64,000 bases of DNA from Cryptomeria japonica. Lineage: Eukaryota; Streptophyta; Pinopsida; Cupressales; Cupressaceae. Below, piece after piece: positions 11,205 through 20,864 of this stretch. Position numbers and translations under genes: made by a program. The notes under the pieces are model-generated. The model ran no database searches. It worked only from the letters and a program-made list of their open reading frames with translations, and was not told the origin of the DNA. Every line of letters starts with the position of its first letter. Within the stretch, counting starts at the first letter, position 1. Where the stretch lies: NCBI RefSeq assembly GCF_030272615.1, contig NC_081409.1, positions 477,308,573-477,372,572 of the forward strand, written 5' to 3'.

Positions 11205-11690
11205 GTTATATATTTAGGGTCCACCATAACCAAAAACCCAACACAGGTAGACCCATTTTATCTCACTTTGGTGGTAAACAATAAGAAAGTGAAGAATTGT
11301 ATGATCGACTCAGGAGCAGCCATAAATGTTATGCCTGTTGGAGTGATGAAAGAGCTTGGATTGGAAGTTGATACTACCTTTGGGAAGTGTTATGCTATGG
11401 ACAATAGGTCGGTCCCATTGGTTGGTATCATGAAGGATGTAGAATTCAAATTGGCAGCTTGTCCAGAAGCATCGTACAAAACAGATATTACAGTGGTGGA
11501 TGTCCCTCCAAACTATGGGATGTTGCTATCTAGGCAATGGTCGAACATGATTGGTGGATATGTGCAGTTAGATTTATCATATGCTACGATTCCAATCAAT
11601 GGACAGGAGGTAAAAATTGATAGGGAACCTTGGTCCACATATATCATAGAAGACATGGAAGAATCAGCAAATCAAATATGCTTTTTGCAA
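11205..11690 (+). pseudogene. Aspartic protease domain of the Tat/Ogre-like pol
   Basis: The catalytic triplet Asp-Ser-Gly is at 11307-11315 (CMIDSGAAINVMP), followed by the hydrophobic flap region (LELGLEV-type, then RSVPLVGIMKDVEF) and YGMLLSRQW, which corresponds to the LLGRxW block of gypsy proteases. The domain continues in the same frame as gag's last part, without a stop. It would process Gag-Pol. The active-site residues look intact in this copy, although the polyprotein around it is broken. Confidence 0.85.
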
Positions 11691-11748
11691 ACTGATATGG
11701 ACAATTTCCAAGTGCAGTTGACAAAACCTAAGGTTGACGAGTGGATCC

Positions 11749-12170
11749 CCATTGAATCGTGTCTAGCTGGAAAGGATGATCAAGTGTGGAAAATGTTCTT
11801 TGATGGGTCTTGTAGCAAGGAAGGGAGTGGGGCTGGAATCATATTTATTTCACCCACAGGGGAAACCTACAAATATTCTTTCAAATTGTTATTTGAGTGT
11901 ACAAATAACATTGCAGAGTATGAAGCTCTGCTCACTGGTCTTAACATAGCAGCTAAGCATGGAATTAAATTGCTCAGTGTCTTTGGTGATTCAGAGTTGA
12001 TAGTCTCACAAGTGAAGGAGAAATATGCCTCAAAACACTTGAGATTAAAATAGTATAGGAATGTTGTCTGGGATACTATAGAGCTTTTTGATGCTTTTCA
12101 AATAAACTGGATAGATAGATCAAAGAACATCATGGCAAACTTTTTGGCTAATGTTTCATTGAAGGATAAT
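11749..12170 (+). pseudogene. Additional RNase H domain, located before RT
   Basis: Right after protease, the same frame reads an RNase H fold: WKMFFDGSCSKEGSGAGIIF (first catalytic Asp), NNIAEYEALLTGL (catalytic Glu), FGDSELIVSQV (second Asp), then, after a TAG at 12051-12053, a final helix where the expected Asp of A-D-x-L-A is Asn (MANFLAN; AAC at 12138-12140, one transition from GAC). This resembles the archaeal-like RNase H of Tat elements, which in canonical Ogre/Retand elements sits between the RT-linked RNase H and integrase. Here it sits between PR and RT. It would degrade RNA in RNA-DNA hybrids during replication. Confidence 0.8.
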
Positions 12171-12479
12171 GATATAATGTTGATTGGGATATCTGAAGTA
12201 GAAATAAAATTTAGACCATCTGTTCCTGATAACTTGTACAACTGGCAAGTGTTCCAAGATGATGCAGACCTGCTGAAGTTTTTACAATGTGTTGATCATT
12301 ATCAATCTCAGGCTATAAATTTCAATGATTTTGTAGAAAAGACTGAGGGTAAAGAGACTTTATTTGGACAAGAAATTATACAACTAAAATCAAACAAATT
12401 ACCAAGGGGTCTAGTAGCATTGGAGAGGACTTTCAGTACTCAGGATGTAATTGAAACTAAAGGATTGGCTATCAGAGAA

Positions 12480-13560
12480 AGTGATGTGGAGCAAGTCAAT
12501 CTAGGGAGTGAAGAGACTCCTAGAGATGTCTTCATTGGGAAGAGATTAACTCCTACCATGAAGCAACAACTGATAATGTTGCTTAAAAGGTATAAAGAAG
12601 TGTTTGCATGGTCTTATGAAGACCTCAAAGCTTACAGGGAAGATCTTTTTCAACATGAAATACCACTTAAGCCAGAAGCTAAACCATTCAGACAAAAGTA
12701 GAGACCTATTATTCCAACCTTGTTACCAAAAATGAGGGAAGAGATCATAAAAATGAAGGACGCAGGAATTATTGAACCCTACAGATATTCCACATGGGTT
12801 TCTAACTTAGTGCCAGTTAGAAAGAAGAATGGGGACATTAGATTGTGCGTGGACTTTAGAAACCTTAATATATCATCCCTAAAAGATAATTATCCATTAC
12901 CAAATATGGATAACATGTTGCAGAAAGTGACGGGATGTGAGTTATTGTCCATGATGGATGGGTTTTCAGGTTATAATCAGGTGAAAGTCAAAGAGGTTGA
13001 AAAATACAAAACAACCTTTACAACTCCATGGGGCACTTATGTCTATGCATGAATGCCATTCAGATTGACTAATGTTGGTGCTACTTTTCAGAGAGCAATG
13101 GATGTTGCCTTTGCAGAATTAATTGATATAATCATGGTAGTATACCAAGATGATCTAACTGCATACTCAAAGAAGGTTGAGGATCATTGTGGTCATCTTG
13201 AAAAGGTATTCAAGAAAGCTTTAGAATATGGGATTTCCTTGAATCCCAAAAAATGCCACTTTGGTGTTGAAGAAGGAAAGCTACTTGGACACATAGTATC
13301 TAAGGAAGGGGTGAAAATTGACCCTGAAAGAGTGGCAGCTATCAATGAGGTTCCTATTCCTAGAACTATCAAGGCCATCCAGTCATTTTTGGGACAAATA
13401 AATTTTGTAAGAAGGTTTATCCTAAACTTTGCAGATATAATAAAACCCATAGTAAGGATGTTAAAGAAAGGAACCCAAATAGATTGGACTGCAGAAGCAA
13501 TAGATTCCTTTATAGCCATCAAAAGAGCAATTTTAGAAGCTTTGGTATTGATCTCTCCAG
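12480..13560 (+). pseudogene. Reverse transcriptase domain, Tat/Ogre-like
   Basis: Typical Ty3/gypsy RT order in one frame with two stops (TAG 12699-12701, TGA 13050-13052): an F.WSYEDL entry, IIEPYRYSTWVSNLVPVRKK, RLCVDFRNLN, DNYPLPNMD, the first catalytic Asp in SMMDGFSGYNQV, TTFTTPWGTYVY, MPFRLTN.GATFQRAMD, and the catalytic Tyr-Gln-Asp-Asp in VVYQDDLTAYSK. The connection region with LGHIVSKEGV..DP and FLGQINFVRRFI follows. YQDD instead of the more common YVDD/YIDD is seen in some plant gypsy lineages, so it need not be a defect. The stops abolish full-length product. Confidence 0.9.
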
Positions 13561-13960
13561 ACTTTAGCAAGCCTTTTATCATATTCTCATTCGCTTCCTG
13601 TCACACAATAGCTGCAGTGCTGCTACAAAAGAATCAAGAAGGATATGAGCAACCTATTGCATATTTTATGCAAGTCCTTAAGCCCCTCAGAAATAAAATA
13701 TGAATTGAATGAAAAGCAAGCTTATGCCCTGGTTAAATCAGTAAAGCAGTTCAGACCATACTTAGTAGGGGCTAAAGTTATAGCATACATTCCCAATGTA
13801 GCAGTGAAAGATATCTTCAGACAGACTGAAGTCATCGGGAAGAGATGCAAGTGGATCAACCAAGTGCAGGAGTTCAATATAGAAATCAAGATATCACAGG
13901 TCATAAAGGGGCAAGGATTGGCCAGACTCATGATAGGAATAGATATTGATGAAGCCTGAG
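13560..13960 (+). pseudogene. RT-linked RNase H, catalytically degenerate (tether-like)
   Basis: Following RT is the usual gypsy RNase H position: FIIFSFASCHTIAAVLLQKN, then PIAYFMQVL, a frameshift near 13690, then YELNEKQAYALVKSVKQFRPYLVGAKV. In active gypsy RNase H the first strand reads F-D-A-S and carries a catalytic Asp; here there is Ser-Phe-Ala-Ser and no acidic residue. Ty3/gypsy Tat elements with a second RNase H are known to have let this first one decay into a connection/tether domain, as in vertebrate retroviruses. That explains the residue loss better than random decay alone. Confidence 0.75.
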
Positions 13961-15264
13961 TAAATGAAACTGAATGGGAAGAAGCCCAATTCAGCATTGA
14001 ACGCACATCTTGGTACACAAACATTGTGTACTATCTCAAATACATGAAATGTCCCGATCATATGACAGATACTCAAAAAAGGACCCTCAAGTTAAAAACT
14101 ATCAAGTATGTGATAGTCAATGGAGATTTGTAATGGAAGAGCTGGGATGGAATATTACTCTTATGTTTGGACAAAAATCAAGCTGAAAGAGTATTACATG
14201 AAATGCATGGTGGAATGTGTGGAGGTCACTTCTCTGCCAAAACTACTGCCCACAAAATATTGAGGAGTGGATATTTCTGGCCAATTGTTTTCAATGATGC
14301 ACATGCATATGTTAGAAAGTGTGAGCCATGCCAAAAATTTTCTGGAAAGCTAAAATATTAGGGGGCATTACCCTTGAGATCCATGCAAGTAGAACAACCA
14401 TTTCAACAATGGGGGATAGACTTCATAGGCGAAATCTCAGATAAGTCAAGTGGAGGACATAAATGGATACTTGTAGCTACTGATTATTTGACTAAATGGG
14501 TGGAAGTTGTACCTACTAAGCAAGCCACTAGCAAAGTAGTAATTAAGTTTCTAATGGATAATATTATCTCCAAATTTGGTGTCCCTACAAAGATCATAAC
14601 TGATAATGGAATGTGCTTCAGATCAGAGGAATTCAATGAGTTTTGCAAAGAGTATGGTATTCAGATATCACATTCATCTCCTTACCACCCTCAAGGGAAT
14701 GGACAAGCAGAATCAAGCAACAAAAATATCCTGAAAATTATTAAGAAACTACTAGGAAATAATAAGAAAGCTTGGGATTCCAAATTAACTTTGGCATTAT
14801 GGGTGGATAGAACTGTGAAAAAGTCCATAGGAAAGGCACCATTTGAGTTGGTTTATGGAACTAGGGCCAGATTGCCTTTAGATAACTTATTGCTCGTACA
14901 AAGGTTTATCACTCAGGAGGAAATTGAATTAGAGGATCCACTACAAGAAAGATTAGTACAATTGATTGAACTTGAAGAAGTAAGGGCTGAAGCTCAGAGA
15001 CAGAATGTGAGAGTCCAAAATCAGATGAAGACACTGCATGACAAAAGGGCATCATACAGAAAGTTTGAAATAGGGGATTGGGTCTTGATGTGGGATGCAA
15101 GGAATCAAGATAGAGGAAAGAATGGAAAGTTTGAAGCCTTATGGCTTGGACCTTTTGTTATAACAAATAAAGCTGGAGAGGATGCATATTTCCTTCAAAA
15201 TACAACAGGAGAAAATCAGGAATTGCCTGTGCATGGACAATACTTGAAGACCTTCTTTTCCTAA
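13960..15264 (+). pseudogene. Integrase, Tat/Ogre-like
   Basis: After a short linker (WYTNIVYYLKYMKCP...) with stops at 13957, 14131 and 14359, the zinc-binding HHCC part reads H.MHGGMCGGHFSAKTT...GYFWP and CEPCQKF. The core has catalytic Asp in QWGIDFIGE, Asp in IITDNGMCF and Glu in NGQAESSNK, all present. The C-terminal part has a GPF motif (ALWLGPFVI) and ends LPVHGQYLKTFFS at TAA 15262. No chromodomain follows, as expected for Tat elements. The last 296 codons are uninterrupted, the best preserved stretch of this pol. It inserts cDNA and made the AACCC duplication. Confidence 0.9.
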
Positions 15265-15446
15265 AAAAAACATATATATATAAAAAAAAATTAAAAAAAT
15301 TAAAAAAGGGAGAAGGGATTGAGACCAGCATGTATAGTATTCTTGTAAAATACCATGTATTTATTTTTCTTTCCATTCTGAGAAACCAGAGATTCTGAAT
15401 TCTTGAAGGCATTACGCAGTATACCTCCATCCTCAGTCAGAGCCAC
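15265..15446 (+). other. 3' untranslated part; displaced purine tract
   Basis: An AT-rich stretch with (AT)n and A-runs, and a purine-rich run AAAAAAGGGAGAAGGGA at about 15302-15317. Retroelements normally have the polypurine tract directly before the 3' LTR. Here the 130 bp before the LTR start (15447) are mixed sequence ending GAGCCAC, so either the true tract is atypical or the tract at 15302 is a former boundary. Confidence 0.45.
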
Positions 15447-16426
15447 TGTTGAACAATAAATTTTAAATTTTAAAATTTTCCTAAAGGTGTGAAAAGTTGG
15501 AGATTGTTTATATTTTCCCCTTAGGAGGGTCATATGAAAAATATCTATGAAAATTAAAGTGTTTCATCAATAATAAAAGATCATCAGCCAACATATTACA
15601 TCGAACACCTCAAGAAGAGTCTCGCCGAAAGGAAAGTTTCATCGAAATGAAACATAAGGTGTAGAGCACTAAGATGACTTTGGTAAAATATCTCTTTCGG
15701 TAAATGAAAGAAACCACTCATCGATATTCCAGTTTCATCGAAAAGCGAAAGGCCAACAAAAGGTGAAGTTGAGGAAATAAAATTGCCAAGGAAACTTAAA
15801 AAACATTCATCGAAAAACAAATCTTATAAATAAGAATATGTCGATAAAAACAGAGGGATTTCATTGATAAAAGGAGGACATCGAAGAAAAAAGGATTTCA
15901 AAGGGCTCACGTGAACTTTCACCGAAGTATAAAACTCATCGAAATATGATTTCGATGAAACTCACGAATAACTCATCGAAAAAGATTTCATCGAAGAGAG
16001 GATGATTTCGGGGAGACTAGAAGATGCTTTTTCAACAAGGGCCATTCACCGATGAGGTGATATCAAGGAAAATGAACTTTTGATGAAAGAATAAAGCATT
16101 CAACCGAAGACAAGGGTTTCATCGAAAACTCGATTCATAATCATTTCAGCTAAACAGTACTTCCCGCGAAGGAATTAAAAGCTCAAGTTGAGGATGTCAC
16201 ATCTGCAATTAAGTTTAAACATTTGAGTAGCCGTTGTAAACACAGAGACATTAACTATTGTACAAGTTGCCCACACAATTACAGCTGAATTGATCGAATT
16301 TTCATAAGAACCAGATTGTTGCCAAAAGACAGAAAGTTACAAGGAGCTAGCTGAAATTCGTAAACAATAGTCAAAAGAGCTCGACAATTCACCAAGTAAG
16401 TGTGATATCTCACATTGATTGAAATT

Positions 16427-19426
16427 ATGGAACCCTCTTCTTCTTCTAAAAAGAGTAGGAAAGGAAAGGAATTGAACCCTGAAGAGAAACCCAAACGACA
16501 AAAAAAGGAGGGTAGAACTTTAGCTCAGGATCTGCTAGACCAGTGCCCGACATCCAGTGTGAGGTCCAAAAAAATCAAAAGTGAAGAGGAAAGGTTGGAA
16601 GATAGATTTGACCATCTAGGAGACATATGGACTAAAATCAGAGGACATGAGTTGTTCTTATTTGGTTACAAGAGAAGCGATGCTCTTGAGCCCGTGGGTA
16701 ACCTGTGGAAGAAAAATTTGGGGAAATTGGTAGTTTTGAATGTATTTGTGGATGTCGAATTAATGAAAGCCCTAGTAGATTGTTATGATCCAAAAACCAA
16801 AACCATATGTGACTACCGAGGGAATCCTATGGTGGTAATTAACAAACAGACCATTGATATGGTGTTTGATCTAGACTGGGATGTAGAAGTGAAAATTGAC
16901 ATATAGAAATTGTCACAAGAGTTCTTCAATTTAGAGGACATCTATAGGACATGGAGACTACCCATTCACCGGCCAAAAGTGGGAAAGTCCTTAGTTCCTT
17001 TCAGCAAAGATGACAAGGTGCCTTTTGATGTCAACCAATTTCATCCATATTTCAAGTATACATACTATGTTGCAGCCCAAGTATTAGGCTTAGAGGCTCA
17101 TCCTCTCATGGATATTGGGGTTATGGTTCTATGTGCTGATCTACAATCAAAAGACCCTAGGCCGTTTGACTATGCCACTTATGATGCAAAAGCCCTAAAT
17201 CATGGGTTGGAAAAGTTAAAAGGAGACCTTGTAAATGTTCATTTCTCATTGTATTCCTTATTAATGCACATTATTCTTTATTGTGGACAAGAATTCAATT
17301 TCTGGTCAAACGATTTTAGCATTAGAGCTTATGATAAAAATGGTTTGAAGAAACCAGTCCAGTTGTGGGTTTCTACATGGGATCAAAGATTTATAAACAA
17401 CCAATATTGGCACTTTTAGGAATATTTTGTAAAACCACTTAGTGCAGCCTTCAGACAACATAGAAATTATACTTTGTCTCCTGAAATCAAAAGATTCCTT
17501 AGGCCAAAAGACTTCTCTCCAGAGTCTCAGATTGATCACAACTGGGGTGACTGGTATTGCCACCTTAATCATACAGAAATTAGGGTATTCGGGTATGAAG
17601 GAAAGCCATACATGCTTCCAATTATAGTGCCAAACAGAGTGGCTAGTCTAGAGATTGTAAGACAACTGTCTGCTATCAGTGCCAAACATCTCACAGATTT
17701 TGATAAACAATCTATTGTGCCAGGGTTACCGGTGTTTTCTGATTTCATTGTTAAAAGTTCTAAAAGTTATCATTTACTTCAAAATAAGTTAGATTATTAT
17801 GGCATGACTCTGGGTGATCCTAGAGAGAGCTTTGATCCTAAGGGATATATAAGAGCTGCAAGGGCATCACAGAAACTAAAAGCTGGAATACATGTGGCTA
17901 AAATGCCATACGATTTAATAAGGAACCTTGAAAGGGAAGAGGCCAAGGTTTTGAGAGAAAGAAACGAGATGACTTGGGAAGCTTTCAAGTGGAAAAGAGC
18001 AAGAGGGATGGTGGATGGAGACCTACTTGGAAACCTCCAAGATCCTTTGGAGATAGCCAAAAAAATACTTCAGCATGAGGTAGAGATTACGCATAGAGTA
18101 CCCCCATAGTTCCTCCATTTTGTCAACACCGGAAAAGATAGTAAGCCATTGGCTCACATGTCATCAAAATCAATTGGTAGTAGCATCCCTGCTGACTCCC
18201 CTAGAGAAGATTATCCCCCTGGTTTTGAAGCAGAGGTAGATGTGGAAACTGGTGGATTCAATATTAGGGGTATAGTTGATATAAGGATGACAAAACATGA
18301 AGACTTTGTTGCGGATGATGGATTCGCTTCCTCAGGAGAATTCCTCTCATTCTTATACCAATACAAGGGGGCTCATGTGAGACGATGTATGGCTGGGAGA
18401 TCAGAAGAAGAGCAGATGAGAAGGCTGCAAGATGAGATAGATGCTCTCATGAAAGATATGACCCCTGAGAAGGGGAGGAAAATATTAAAGGAGGCTGGTG
18501 TTATCATCTTTTCAGGTTGGGATATAAATTCAGCACTTCTGTTTGATGGATTCTTGAAGAAGCAAGACCCAAATCAACAGGTATTGCCTCAAGAGATAGA
18601 TAAATTGTTCATAGGCTCAGGATATGATCTTGATCAAAAAGCTCTCTTACAATGGGCACTGTATCCGAGAGGAAAAAGACCAATTATTGTGGATATTTAA
18701 GAAACCTTTGGACACCTTATGATCCATCAGGTAGGAAAGATTGACCCTAGGGTCACTGCAAGATTAAACTTGGATGTAGCCAAACTAAATCTAGATCAGA
18801 CAGAGTTTTTGGTCAGGGAAAACATTACCTATAAGGGTTTATATGAAAGAGCTAAAGAGGAGAATCAGAGGCTACAAGCAAGGATATTGCAACTTGAGAT
18901 AGGAACTCCTTTAAGTGAATATGTTGTGTATCCCACAGGACAAAGCTTGGATGATATCTCTGATGTTCTGTATTGGAAATATCAAGCAAAAAAGGCTACC
19001 AAACAGGTGAGTAATATTCAACAAAAGATGGATAAATTGGTTAATGATATCATTGAACACAGGTTCAACACCATGCTCATACATGTTGAACATTACTAGA
19101 GGGTGTACACTGGAACCATAAAGGCATTAAGAGAGCATGAAAGGTTAAAAGCACGATTGCATGAATTAATAAGCAATGTTGATGTGATGACGCTAGAGGA
19201 GAAAACAGAAGGGACTTTGTATGTCAAAAATCATGGTAAATACAAAGATGCGCTAAAAAGAGATCTTAAAGAATTGGATGATGGGAGCCCTATTGGAATG
19301 CCCTCGATTTATAAAGAGGGAGAATTAATATCTATGGATGAATGGCGGAATGAACTTATAAGCGTCAAGGATCGGGCTCTGTCAAGATTGGATCGAAACA
19401 AAGATATGGTCCCTACCATCAACTAG
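16427..19426 (+). pseudogene. LTR-encoded protein of unknown function (right copy, interrupted)
   Basis: The same 999-codon frame as 4674-7673, from ATG 16427, with no indel relative to it. Stops here: 16904 (TAG; CAG in the left copy), 17417 (TAG, shared), 18107 (TAG; CAG left), 18698 (TAA; GAA left) and 19097 (TAG, shared), then the terminal TAG at 19424. It is open for 211 codons over 17474-18109, where the left copy has three stops. The different private stops show that each LTR decayed separately after insertion. Only the two shared stops could predate insertion or reflect readthrough or parallel change. No recognised domain; the coiled-coil and basic N-terminus are as described for the left copy. 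Confidence 0.7.
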
Positions 19427-19660
19427 ATGATATTCGAATACCTTTCACAGGGATCAGGCTCTGTCAAGATTGGATCGTAACAAAGATATGGCCCCTACCA
19501 TCAACTAGATGATATTCGAAATAAAGAGGGAGAATTAATATCTATGGATGAATGGCGGAATGAACTTATAAGCGTCAAGGATCGGGCTCTATCAAGATTG
19601 GATCGAAACAAAGATATGGCCCCTACCATCAACTAGATGATATTCGAATACCTTTCACAG
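19387..19660 (+). repeat. Local duplication/triplication in the 3' LTR
   Basis: The end of the LTR reading frame is repeated: a ~65 bp block (TGTCAAGATTGGATCG... to GATGATATTCGAA) occurs three times (about 19379, 19460, 19590), and a ~100 bp block containing AAAGAGGGAGAATTAATATC occurs twice. The left LTR has single copies. The extra length accounts for the 210 bp LTR size difference, so it arose after or during the last replication. Confidence 0.9.
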
Positions 19661-20748
19661 GGAGAAGAATTTAAGAAACAGAGCATCAAGATCAATACTT
19701 TTAAAGAAGATGATTACATTCATCATTTAGGGATGCTTAATCTCTTTTTACTTAAGTTTGTTAGGAATGTTCAGATTGACAATTAGTGTTTCGAAAAGAC
19801 ACGTCTTTTCATAGATAGCATTTTTTCTCATATATATATGAGAGAGGTTTCTTGTAATAGATTTCATTAGATATCATAGGAAAAAGACAGTAACATATGA
19901 CAGCTTGAAAGCTTCCTGTTATACAAATTTTTGACGGATACATAATATAATCAGTCATCTTTTCTTTGCATATGTGCTGTGGATTATTTCATTTGTTGTT
20001 GGCAGTTGCTTGTGATATTATCTAAAGGAGATAAGGTTATTCATATTCTTTGAGTGAAATTTATGTTGTATGTTATAAGGTTGGAATAAAAGTTCTACTT
20101 GTGAATTATAATTGTTCTTTGCAATGCTTACTTGGGTGGTACCTTAAAGGTAGGGTTAAATTCATTCAAGAAACTTATGATATAGGCATTCAATTGATCT
20201 CATAAGAAATAGTAACTGACAGACCCATAAAAGGGGTGGGTTTAAAAACTGTCTCACAAGTTCACACAATAAGTCCTAAGGAAATATAAAGACTCTGAAG
20301 CCCAAACAACAAAGAAGGCACTGGCCATTTATAGATTACAACTTATCACCATATTCATCATATTTTATTTTAAAACAATAGGAGTAGTTGAGTAGGAAAC
20401 ATAGAGTATGTTGGCAATAGTGTATACATATAAAATTCTAAGCATAAAGATCAAGTAGCTTCTACAACAACAATCTTGAACTCATCTACTATATCTCCGT
20501 CCTAGAAACTTATGCCATTCTGAGATAGGAGGAATCCAGATTAAGACACTGAATCTGCTATAAAAAGCATTAGTTGAAGGAACAACTAGTGAGTAGGTAT
20601 ACCCGCCTAGGTCCTGCAGAGCCTAAAGTGAGAGAGTTAGTAACCAAATAGGTTCACTCTATAAATTGGCCAAGTCAATTGGAGGGTTTGATCATAGGAG
20701 TTGGCATTTCCTTAGGACCTATCCAATCTGTTGATTTGAGACCCAACA

Positions 20749-20753
20749 AACCC
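20749..20753. repeat. Target-site duplication AACCC, right copy
   Basis: AACCC directly after the LTR terminal CA, equal to 3689-3693. Confidence 0.93.
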
Positions 20754-20864
20754 CTTACAAATTTTGCACGGACAATAACATTTTCCATCACCTTTTCTTT
20801 TCAAGTTAGACCACAATCTAGCAATTGTGTCCTTATTTTGTTGCTCGTTGATATTGTTTGACAT
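20754..20864 (-). pseudogene. CACTA transposase first coding exon, upstream half
   Basis: On the minus strand an ATG at 20864-20862 opens a frame reading MSNNINEQQNKDTIARLW, then a Cys-rich CYCPCKICK. It reaches the retrotransposon border in phase. With the insert and one TSD copy removed, the codons continue directly into 3688-3601 (...KICKG then LKTRR...). This ties the right flank to the CACTA gene at the left of the window and proves the insertion hit an exon. The Cys pattern suggests zinc binding. Confidence 0.8.

Larger units (their letters stand above)
3694..20748 (+). mobile_element. Ty3/gypsy retrotransposon, Tat/Ogre-like, with giant coding LTRs
   Basis: A 17.06 kb element bounded by LTRs of 5092 bp (3694-8785) and 5302 bp (15447-20748), flanked by TSD AACCC. 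The tRNA primer-binding site at 8789 (TGGCGACTCTGCTGGGGA) is of the tRNA-Arg-like kind I associate with the Ogre/Tat group. Internal region 6.66 kb: gag, aspartic protease, an RNase H block, RT, a degenerate RNase H, and integrase without an obvious chromodomain. Two traits support Tat/Ogre: an extra RNase H and very long LTRs. Unusual traits: the extra RNase H precedes RT, each LTR contains a 999-codon frame, and no purine tract abuts the 3' LTR. Many stops and at least three frameshifts make this copy defective. Confidence 0.9.
15447..20748 (+). repeat. 3' LTR of the Tat/Ogre-like element
   Basis: Starts TGTTGAACAATAAA, ends GAGACCCAACA, and is followed by TSD AACCC. It matches 3694-8785 along its length. 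The extra 210 bp come from a local duplication at about 19454-19662. It contains its own copy of the 999-codon frame (16427-19426). Confidence 0.95.

Noticed and set aside
12990-13200. Tyr-Gln-Asp-Asp as a broken RT active site
   Set aside because: YQDD occurs in functional plant gypsy lineages as far as I recall, so it is not taken as a defect; the stop codons are.
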